Shown here in pieces: positions 57,850 to 64,000 of a DNA stretch of 64,000 nucleotides; the stretch's first letter is position 1, and each line of letters starts with the position of its first letter. The DNA is from an uncultured Candidatus Melainabacteria bacterium. Lineage in GTDB: Bacteria > Cyanobacteriota > Vampirovibrionia > Gastranaerophilales > Gastranaerophilaceae. The stretch covers positions 1 through 64,000 of the forward strand of contig CAKVCZ010000009.1 in the NCBI GenBank assembly GCA_934726055.1, read 5' to 3'. The position numbers were made by a program, and so were the translations under genes. The notes beneath the pieces were generated by a model. That model was not told the DNA's origin. It made no database searches and was given only the letters and a program-made list of their open reading frames with translations.

Positions 57850-59583
57850 ATGACAACAAATTATGAATTTGAACTAAATTTATCAACAGAAGAACTTGAA
57901 AAAAGAACAAATAAAGATTATTTAGCACCAAAAGTTCTATTAAAACCTGATTCAAAAGAATATTTAGAACTTGCAGAAGGTGATAAACAAGCATTGAAAC
58001 ACCTAACTATTACGGCAAAAATATTCGATGATGTTTTTATGCAAATGGATAATGTAAACAATCTTGCATTTAGAGAATACCTTGAAAAAGAAGTTAATCA
58101 AGGTAACAAAAATGCCGAAATGACATTAAAATTATTCAACGCACAACATGGAATTTGTGCAATTGATACGGAATCAAATATGGTAATTCTTGCAAAAGGC
58201 GAACAAGAATTACCGGGAAAAGCTTTCTATCCGACAGATTTGACAGTTGATGAATTTCACAAGATATTAATAAAAATGTTAGAGGACGGAAAAAAAGAAG
58301 AAGTTGCACAGATTTTAAATCAACGTTCAATTGTAGAACGCGATGGAGATAGACTTAAAGCAATAGACTATTGCGACAAATTTAAAGAAGAATTTAACAA
58401 AATTGCTGATGAATTGGAAAAAGCAGCTAAAGTTTCTACAAACAAAGATTTCAATGAATATTTAGAGCTTCAAGCAAAAGCACTTAGAACAGCAGATCCA
58501 ATGCTTGATGCTTACGCAGACAAAAAATGGGCAACCTTACAAGACACACCTTTAGAATACACCATTACAAGAGAACAATATGCCGATAGAATGACAGGCA
58601 CTGTAATGGAAAACGAAAAATTAAACACAATGCTTCAACAAGCAGGTATAATCCCTCAATCGAAAGATGCACTTGGTTGTCGTGTTGGAATTGTTAACAA
58701 AAAAGGTACTGAAGATTTGCTAAAAATTAAAGAATACTTGCCAATGCTATCTGAACGTATGCCATTAGCAGACAAATACACTCAGACTATTTCATCATCA
58801 GGTGATGCCAAACAAACAATGGTAGATGTTGATTTAGTTGCCTTAACAGGAGATGGAGGTGCTTATAGAGGCGGAGTAACCTTAGCCGAAAATCTTCCAA
58901 ACGGAGATAAATTATCTTTGACAATCGGTGGCGGTAGAAGAAATGTTTATCATAGACAAATCAGAGTAACTTCTCAACCTGAAAAAATCCAAAAACGTCT
59001 TGATGCAATTTTAGATAAAAAATTCCATCCGCTATATAAAGAAGAAGCAGATCACTGGTTCACAATAGGACACGAAAACGCTCATTCTCTCGGACCAAAA
59101 GAAGGTGATGAAGGTTTAGGCAAATATAGAAACATAATTGAAGAAAATAAAGCCGATATGGGTTCATTGTCATTCTTAAACGATTTAGTTGAAGTTGGAA
59201 TGTACACAAACGAACAAAAAGAACAAATGTTAGTTAATTTTGCAACAAATTCATTCTTAAAATCAAAACCTACAATGAATCAAGCACACAGAGTTCGTAC
59301 AGTAATGCAAGCACATTATTTTATGAAAGAAGGTGCAATATCACTAAATAACGACAATAAAATAGAAATTAACTTGGAAAAAATGATACCGACAGCGAAA
59401 AAAATGTTGACTGAAATTATCGAAGTTCAATTGTCAGGAGATTTCAAAACCGCTGAAGACTTTGTAAACAGAAACTTTGTATGGAACGAAACCAACGAAA
59501 TTATCGCTACAAAAATAAGAGAAGTAAACAAAACTCTAAACGGTATCGTTGAATCTCCACTTGCAGATGAATTGTTGAAATAA
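57850..59583 (+). CDS. Zinc metallopeptidase-like protein resembling the dipeptidyl peptidase III (M49) family
   Basis: This 577-residue protein has a C-terminal metal site HENAH (HExxH, residues about 411-415) followed by IIEENKADMGSLSFL (about 428-442). That pairing resembles M49-type proteases (family motifs HELLGH or HExxH and EE-x-(R/K)-AD). Downstream PTMNQAHRVRTVMQAHYF agrees. The N-terminal half (about 1-290) is helical and acidic. No signal peptide is seen, so it is cytoplasmic. I start at the ATG at 57850, preceded by AAAAGGTG; a TTG at 57817 is unlikely. The peptidase assignment is by motif only. It might be a peptide-processing enzyme, and no linked genes suggest a substrate. Confidence 0.75.
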   Translation: MTTNYEFELNLSTEELEKRTNKDYLAPKVLLKPDSKEYLELAEGDKQALKHLTITAKIFDDVFMQMDNVNNLAFREYLEKEVNQGNKNAEMTLKLFNAQHGICAIDTESNMVILAKGEQELPGKAFYPTDLTVDEFHKILIKMLEDGKKEEVAQILNQRSIVERDGDRLKAIDYCDKFKEEFNKIADELEKAAKVSTNKDFNEYLELQAKALRTADPMLDAYADKKWATLQDTPLEYTITREQYADRMTGTVMENEKLNTMLQQAGIIPQSKDALGCRVGIVNKKGTEDLLKIKEYLPMLSERMPLADKYTQTISSSGDAKQTMVDVDLVALTGDGGAYRGGVTLAENLPNGDKLSLTIGGGRRNVYHRQIRVTSQPEKIQKRLDAILDKKFHPLYKEEADHWFTIGHENAHSLGPKEGDEGLGKYRNIIEENKADMGSLSFLNDLVEVGMYTNEQKEQMLVNFATNSFLKSKPTMNQAHRVRTVMQAHYFMKEGAISLNNDNKIEINLEKMIPTAKKMLTEIIEVQLSGDFKTAEDFVNRNFVWNETNEIIATKIREVNKTLNGIVESPLADELLK

Positions 59584-59595
59584 ATAAATCGTAAA

Positions 59596-59624
59596 ACAAG
59601 AACAGTTTAATAAACTGTTCTTGT
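59596..59624. terminator. Long hairpin between convergent genes, probable terminator
   Basis: A 14-bp stem, ACAAGAACAGTTTA (59596-59609) and TAAACTGTTCTTGT (59611-59624), with a one-base nominal loop. T residues follow on the minus strand only, so it best serves the gene ending at 59663, though it also blocks the plus-strand protease transcript. Confidence 0.7.
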
Positions 59625-59662
59625 TCGTGTCGAGTGTAAAAATCTTATGAGTAGATTTTTTA

Positions 59663-60982
59663 TTATGATGAGAATGTTTTGAATGTCATTTCGATATTCT
59701 TTTGAATAACTTGTTTTACAACTTCCATTTCGGTAGTAAGAGCTTTTTGCTCTGTATCAAGTTGTCTTAACCTCAATTCAAGGGTTCTGTCTTGAACTTG
59801 AATCTTTGAAGTCTTAGCATTGATTTCAGCAAGTCTTTTTTCATATTGAAGAATATCATAGTTATATTTTTGCATCGCATTTTCGTAAGCAACATCATTC
59901 GTTCTTTCTTCTGAATTCAATGCAAAAGTACCACTTGAACTTGACAATTTAATATTTTGATATCTACCTGAGCCGGAAGCATCATCAAGACGTGCATATT
60001 CAGTTGTTGTAATATTTTCTTTAATATTAGTAGCATAATATTGATTCAAACCATTTTGATAATCAATGTTTGAAGATATTTGATATCTGTTATATATTTG
60101 ATTTAAGCTGCCTGAACTCATACAAGCATTTAATTCATTTTCTGATGCGAAACACATTTTACCATCTTTGTCATATACCCAAATTTTATCATTTGCAACA
60201 CCGGCTAATGCAGGATAATCATGACGTATTTGGTCTAATGCAGCCTTTTGCACTTTGTCATTCGCATCATATTTTTTTGCTTCCGAATTACCTAATTTGT
60301 ATTTGTAACCATCTGCAACTGTTTGTGCTAAAGATAAATCACCTGTTTGTAAAACTTCATGCGTTATAGCTTCCAAATCTTCTTTTCGACAGAAAACTTT
60401 TGTTTTTCCATCATCAAGATTTGTTTTATAATATTCATTTTGTACATTTGAAATATCATCAATTGTAATTTTACCTGCTTGAGCTAAGGCCTTTAATTCA
60501 TTCAAATCAGCAGAAGTACAAGGTTGGAAAACTTTTTGTTCTAATGTACCCGGATCTGTTACCCTATAGTTATCACCTTCTTTTTCAACTTTAAGAGTTT
60601 CTTTTCCGGTTGTCATGTCATAAGTTGTAATTTTTTGAACTTGAGGATTTGTATTTCTTTCTTGAATAGCTTTATAAACATCTTGATTATAATGATAAGT
60701 TACAAGATAATTATAGTTTTCACCATCAATTGTTGTATTTGCATTTTGTAATGCATCAATTTCGTATTCATTGAATCCATCACTAAACGAATATTGTTGA
60801 GTTGTATAATCAACCTTATTTGGAGCGACAGGAACTTCCAATTGCAACATGTTATTCCACAAATTCGCAGATTGGTTTGCCAAAGCTGTTCTTGCTTGGT
60901 TAATTTGTTGACCTTCATATTCTACGTTGGTCTTTCTTGCAGTTAAACCTAGGTATCTTGCTTGTGATGCTGCCATTCCCAT
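59663..60982 (-). CDS. Conserved-looking protein with coiled-coil C-terminus, unknown function (MASQAR-type start)
   Basis: This 439-residue protein begins MGMAASQARYLGLTARKTNV, followed by EYEGQQINQARTALANQS. I recall this kind of start from other proteins of this lineage, but I cannot name a family. I start at 60982 because AGGAGAG lies seven bases upstream. The middle part (about 40-330) is beta-rich with many Tyr and Asn. The last 70 residues form a coiled coil (YDILQYEKRLAEINAKTSKIQ, RLRQLDTEQKALTTEMEVVKQ). It has no signal peptide. The N-terminus recalls flagellar or secretion-system substrates that lack cleaved signals; this is inference only. A single gene. Confidence 0.8.
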   Translation of the reverse strand: MGMAASQARYLGLTARKTNVEYEGQQINQARTALANQSANLWNNMLQLEVPVAPNKVDYTTQQYSFSDGFNEYEIDALQNANTTIDGENYNYLVTYHYNQDVYKAIQERNTNPQVQKITTYDMTTGKETLKVEKEGDNYRVTDPGTLEQKVFQPCTSADLNELKALAQAGKITIDDISNVQNEYYKTNLDDGKTKVFCRKEDLEAITHEVLQTGDLSLAQTVADGYKYKLGNSEAKKYDANDKVQKAALDQIRHDYPALAGVANDKIWVYDKDGKMCFASENELNACMSSGSLNQIYNRYQISSNIDYQNGLNQYYATNIKENITTTEYARLDDASGSGRYQNIKLSSSSGTFALNSEERTNDVAYENAMQKYNYDILQYEKRLAEINAKTSKIQVQDRTLELRLRQLDTEQKALTTEMEVVKQVIQKNIEMTFKTFSS

Positions 60983-61086
60983 AAGCGTCTCTCCTATTAT
61001 CAATTCTAATTAACTCTGTTTTGATTATAATAATTATTTTTAAAATATCAACATGTTTTTTTAAATTTGGGTTAAATGGTTGATAT

Positions 61087-61260
61087 TCACACATCTTCAG
61101 GGACATAAATTACACAATCTTGTAATTGATTCCTAATTTCGTCATAGTTGTTTCTATATTTTACATGTTTTTGGTATTCTCTCACTATGCTAATTATATC
61201 GTCCGAATTCATTTTAATTAATCTTCTTTTTCCTTCTTCATTTTCAATAATTCTTGCCAT
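61087..61260 (-). CDS. Small charged protein downstream of the RWYD protein (57 residues)
   Basis: An open frame of 58 codons from ATG 61260 to TGA 61087, with AGGAGAG 10 bases before the start. The product starts MARIIENEEGKRRLIKMNSD and continues with a helical charged part (IISIVREYQKHVKY) and a beta-like end (DCVIYVPEDV). It could be a small DNA- or RNA-associated protein, but no family is recognised. A terminator-like hairpin lies between it and the RWYD gene upstream, so it probably has its own promoter. Confidence 0.65.
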   Translation of the reverse strand: MARIIENEEGKRRLIKMNSDDIISIVREYQKHVKYRNNYDEIRNQLQDCVIYVPEDV

Positions 61261-61293
61261 AAATTAATCTCTCCTTTCTTTTAATATTTTTCG

Positions 61294-61331
61294 GACAAAA
61301 AAAGGCTGACTTTAGTAAAATCAACCTTTTT
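61294..61331 (-). terminator. Terminator of the second RWYD gene
   Basis: AAAGG-x-TGA pairs with TCA-x-CCTTT (61301-61329, one mismatch) and is followed on the minus strand by TTTTTTT before GTCC. Confidence 0.75.
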
Positions 61332-61354
61332 GCTTATAAAAACACTTTCAAATT

Positions 61355-61690
61355 TTAATTATCTAAAGAAACAGATAAACCTTCCATAATATTGACAAAA
61401 TCATCTGTTGGCAATGTTGACATTGTTCTTAGGGCATATTTCAACTCTTTACTAACATCATACCAGCGTCTTTCATTAACACTTTGCTGATATAGACCGA
61501 TAACCCTTTCAATACCAAGACTCAAAACGGCATCAGCATCTTCTTCTCTTCTCAATTCTTTTATTTGTTTTACAATCTTTATCAAATCTTCAGATATACG
61601 TTTTTTCGATTCGGAATCAAGACCTTTTAGTATATCAAAAGCTTTTATTGCCTCATCATAAGAATCATACCATCTGCGTCTATATTCCAT
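61355..61690 (-). CDS. Small RWYD-repeat protein, second family member
   Basis: This 111-residue helical, charged protein has two RWYD modules: residues 6-40 (RWYDSYDEAIKAFDILKGLD and on) and 75-108 (RWYDVSKELKYALRTMSTLP and on), separated by a charged linker (about 41-74). The same module pattern occurs in the 97-residue protein at 37392. Both copies keep RWYD, an Ala at about +10 to +11, and a Leu/Met near +14 to +15. It has no signal peptide. The ribosome binding site AAGGGGA lies about six bases before the ATG. Divergent from the amidase gene. Confidence 0.78.
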   Translation of the reverse strand: MEYRRRWYDSYDEAIKAFDILKGLDSESKKRISEDLIKIVKQIKELRREEDADAVLSLGIERVIGLYQQSVNERRWYDVSKELKYALRTMSTLPTDDFVNIMEGLSVSLDN

Positions 61691-61744
61691 TTGAATCCCC
61701 TTTTGGACACATCGTACATTAATTTTTAAGAAAAGTCAACTTTT

Positions 61745-61772
61745 TTTACTTTTTTTCAAAGAATGTTACAAT
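61745..61772 (+). promoter_or_regulatory. Leaderless promoter of the amidase gene
   Basis: -35 TTTACT (61745-61750), a 16-base spacer and -10 TACAAT (61767-61772), then six bases to the ATG at 61779. No Shine-Dalgarno. Confidence 0.6.
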
Positions 61773-61778
61773 GTAAGA

Positions 61779-63737
61779 ATGGGGAATAGCAGCTTAAAGA
61801 AAATATTATTTCTTATAATAACCATATTTTTTGTATTTGTGCAAAGTGTTTTCGCTGAAGAAAAAATAACTTCAGTAAATTATGACACTTCTGCAAACTT
61901 GCTATATCTTATGTCAAGCTCATATAATGACAAAGCTGAACCTATTAAACCGGTTGTTTTATCAAATCCAAAAAGAGTTTATTTTGATATAAAAGATGCT
62001 GTTTTGACAACGGACAGGCAAAATTATCAAATTTCTTCAGGCGGCGATTTAAGACAAATTATGGTTTCTCAAAATTCTACAAATCCAAATGTAGTAAGAG
62101 TCGTAATCTATTTTGCGGAAAATTATAAAACATCAAATATAAAAATATTTAAGCTGAAAAACAACTACATATTTACTTTTAACAACAATATATGTACTGA
62201 TGCAAATTATATGAAAACTGTATATAGAGATGAAAAGTTTGAAAATACAGATTATTTTTCATTTATTTCCATGACATCACAGAATTTAAAAACAGAAGAT
62301 AAATCTTTCACTTCAAACGATACACCGGAAAAGGTTTTGAAACAAATTCAACAAGCATTTGAAAGTACAAATACTCCGACAAAATCGTCTTATCAAAAAA
62401 CAAATACAAAACAACAAGATAAGAAAATTTTTAATCTTAAAACAAAATATTACTTAAATGGAGTACAAGCAAAAGATAACGGAATTCTTTTAAGCGGATA
62501 CGGTTCATTTTCAATGGAAAAACAAATGAAATTTACTTCTCCGGAAAGATTAGTATTTGATATGCCAAATACAATGACTAATACTGATTTAAGAAATAAA
62601 GTATATAAATATGATTCTGACACAGTTAGAATAGGACAATTTGAAGCAAATAAGTCAAGATTAGTTCTTACAACAGACAATGCAGACAAATACTTACCAA
62701 TTTATTCGGCAGACAATCAAACTGTTTTGATTGCAGATAAAGAAAAATTAAGTCATGACAAGCTTACAAATATAAAAACAAATTTAATAAGTACAAAATA
62801 TACAAAAACAGATGCTCAAAACTATGGGTTAAATTTTTATTTCAATAAACCTGTTGTGTATGCAATAAAACGCAGTACCTCTAACGTAACAATCTATTTT
62901 TTCAATGCTGCTCAATATAATGATAATGATTTCAAATCAGTAATTAAAAATACCGATTTATCTTCATCAAAAATAGATTTGATGCCTCAAATAGGCTTGA
63001 GATATTCACTACCTCTGGAAAAAAATGATACAATAAAAATATATACAGGTGTTGATTCAAGAACAATAAAGTTGGCAATAAAATCTGCATCCAAAAAAGA
63101 GACAACCAAGCGAGAACCTGCTGACATAACTACGACAAATCCATCAACAACAACTGAAAAACCTGTTATAAAAGAACGAAAATCAGGAGAAAAAGTTATT
63201 GTAATTGATCCGGGACACGGAGGAATTGACTGTGGTGCAACTCGCTCAGGTATATATGAAAAAGATATTACTTTAGATGTTTCAAAACGTGTTACTGCAA
63301 TACTCCGCTCTAATGGATATAAAGTTTATATGACTCGTGATGAAGATAAAACAGTAGAATTAAAAGAACGAGTTGATTTTACAGAAGAAATCGCACCTGA
63401 CTTGTTTGTAAGTGTTCATGTAAATTCAAGCGAAGGAACAACCGCAACAGGTATAGAAACACACTATTACCACGATTACAGTATAGATTTAGCTAAAGAA
63501 GTTCATAGTTACATGGCAAAATATATTACATCAAAAGATAGAGGTTTGTTTAAATCTAAATTTTATGTTATAAATCATACTACAATGCCTGCAATTTTAG
63601 TTGAAATAGGATTTATTTCAAACGAAACAGAACGCACAGAACTTGTAAAAGATAAAAGAAAACAAGCAACAGCAAAAGCTATTGCAGAAGGGATAATGAA
63701 TTATTACGTACAACATCAACAACAACAAAAAAAATAG
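61779..63737 (+). CDS. N-acetylmuramoyl-L-alanine amidase with AMIN domains (AmiC type)
   Basis: This 652-residue exported enzyme has a signal peptide (about 1-26, ILFLIITIFFVFVQSVFA), two AMIN-like beta domains (about 28-130 and 225-330; PKRVYFDIKDAV, PERLVFDMPNTM) and a further beta region (to about 440). The Thr/Pro-rich linker (about 435-465) leads to a C-terminal Amidase_3 domain (about 468-645). Zinc and catalytic residues are in VIDPGHGGIDCGA, IYEKDITLDVSK, FVSVHVNSS and AILVEIGFISN. It cuts the MurNAc-L-Ala bond in septal or mature peptidoglycan. The C-terminus ends in a Gln-rich stretch and then AAA AAA TAG, over which the racemase frame opens. Confidence 0.95.
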   Translation: MGNSSLKKILFLIITIFFVFVQSVFAEEKITSVNYDTSANLLYLMSSSYNDKAEPIKPVVLSNPKRVYFDIKDAVLTTDRQNYQISSGGDLRQIMVSQNSTNPNVVRVVIYFAENYKTSNIKIFKLKNNYIFTFNNNICTDANYMKTVYRDEKFENTDYFSFISMTSQNLKTEDKSFTSNDTPEKVLKQIQQAFESTNTPTKSSYQKTNTKQQDKKIFNLKTKYYLNGVQAKDNGILLSGYGSFSMEKQMKFTSPERLVFDMPNTMTNTDLRNKVYKYDSDTVRIGQFEANKSRLVLTTDNADKYLPIYSADNQTVLIADKEKLSHDKLTNIKTNLISTKYTKTDAQNYGLNFYFNKPVVYAIKRSTSNVTIYFFNAAQYNDNDFKSVIKNTDLSSSKIDLMPQIGLRYSLPLEKNDTIKIYTGVDSRTIKLAIKSASKKETTKREPADITTTNPSTTTEKPVIKERKSGEKVIVIDPGHGGIDCGATRSGIYEKDITLDVSKRVTAILRSNGYKVYMTRDEDKTVELKERVDFTEEIAPDLFVSVHVNSSEGTTATGIETHYYHDYSIDLAKEVHSYMAKYITSKDRGLFKSKFYVINHTTMPAILVEIGFISNETERTELVKDKRKQATAKAIAEGIMNYYVQHQQQQKK

Positions 63738-64000
63738 TCCTATCGCAGTTTTTGATTCAGGAGTAGGCGGACTTACCGTTTACAAAAAACTCAAAGAACT
63801 TCTGCCAAATGAAAATTACATTTATTTTGGCGATTTAAAAAACTGCCCTTATGGACAAAAAACGAAAGAACAATTAATAGAAATAACTTCTAATATATTT
63901 AACTACTTTAATTATGAAAAAGTTAAAGCTGTTGTTATGGCATGTAACACAACTTCTGCCAATGTTTATGATGAGTACAAAAATTCTTTTGATTATATTC
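63700..64000 (+). CDS. murI: Glutamate racemase, N-terminal part (cut by window end; start codon unclear)
   Basis: The frame from 63700 gives SPIAVFDSGVGGLTVYKKL, YIYFGDLKNCPYG and VVMACNTTSANV, the glutamate racemase signatures with catalytic Asp (DSGVGG) and first catalytic Cys (ACNTTS). The enzyme makes D-glutamate for peptidoglycan. In this frame a TGA at 63697-63699 is followed by ATT ATT ACG and no ATG, GTG or TTG before the essential DSG motif. AAGGG lies seven bases before ATT 63700. Alternatively ribosomes slip back one base at the A-run 63727-63734, or one base is missing or extra in that run. The 3' part is outside the window. Confidence 0.9.
   Translation, partial: MITYNINNNKKNSPIAVFDSGVGGLTVYKKLKELLPNENYIYFGDLKNCPYGQKTKEQLIEITSNIFNYFNYEKVKAVVMACNTTSANVYDEYKNSFDYI
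63727..63737 (+). promoter_or_regulatory. Candidate -1 frameshift (A AAA AAA) at the amidase stop codon
   Basis: Eight A residues (63727-63734) sit directly before TAG (63735-63737). In the amidase frame they include A-AAA-AAA, the classic slippery heptamer. A -1 slip would read AAA AAT AGT CCT and fuse the amidase, or a reinitiated peptide from ATG 63696, to MurI. Confidence 0.45.

Noticed and set aside
1..64000. CRISPR array, insertion sequence or prophage
   Set aside because: No regularly spaced direct repeats, transposase, integrase, capsid or Cas protein was found. The tRNA-like copies near 20.7-25.0 kb are too few and irregular to be an array.

Overview
The window is an AT-rich bacterial chromosome segment (roughly one third G+C by eye). 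It fits a host-associated or fermentative relative of the Cyanobacteria, most plausibly the non-photosynthetic Gastranaerophilales/Melainabacteria. This placement is inference from gene content: two exported SLH-domain proteins, efp directly upstream of accB and accC, AMIN plus Amidase_3 amidase architecture, and no photosynthesis gene. The 60 bases of 16S rRNA at the left edge are too few to place it.

Layout. 1-600: the 5' end of 16S rRNA (minus) with its leader and promoter. 600-5170: small exported proteins, an oligopeptide ABC ATPase and an SLH protein behind a structured leader RNA. 5170-7800: a partner-switching module (Cache-HAMP-PP2C-HATPase sensor plus STAS protein). 7800-12240: a minus-strand run RicT-like/gpsA/murQ/ribH/CcdA-like/thioredoxin-like. 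12450-14510: an XRE regulator with a double palindromic operator, tRNA-Gln and the CCA-adding enzyme. 14560-20610: a helicase-nuclease, glyS and small genes. 20620-25050: tRNA-Asp followed by three degenerate tRNA-3'-end-like copies, with a MarR regulator/efflux pump cassette and a membrane acyltransferase between them; this is the accessory-looking part. 25080-27110: three overlapping or adjacent genes for unknown exported or membrane-anchored proteins. 27290-38460: BOF protein, prfB with programmed frameshift, L,D-transpeptidase, acyltransferase, adenine deaminase, radical SAM enzyme, Rel, and small proteins. 38560-42310: a tRNA-Leu locus with a structured 5' element, then glmS, a 53-residue gene and ahcY. 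42585-43991: second SLH protein. 44240-53690: a long housekeeping run pyrH-frr-cdsA-rnc-rpe-rsgA-ispA-DUF212, then efp-accB-accC and a TPR protein. 53700-61690: DUF4143 ATPase, small genes, a FliA/WhiG-type sigma factor, glutaredoxin, an M49-like metalloprotease and lineage-type unknowns. 61779-64000: the cell-wall amidase running into glutamate racemase.

Themes. Envelope building and remodelling dominates (murQ, glmS, LDT, amidase, murI, cdsA, ispA, SLH proteins, two acyltransferases). At least seven genes have a -10 hexamer ending six or seven bases before the ATG (about nine for rel) and no Shine-Dalgarno sequence, which predicts leaderless mRNAs. The most unusual signals are: murI with no usual start codon, entered through an A-run at the amidase stop; a two-gene family of small proteins built from repeated RWYD modules; tRNA-derived repeat elements beside tRNA-Asp and tRNA-Leu; and a sigma-28-like promoter in front of a 49-codon gene near the sigma-28-family gene.
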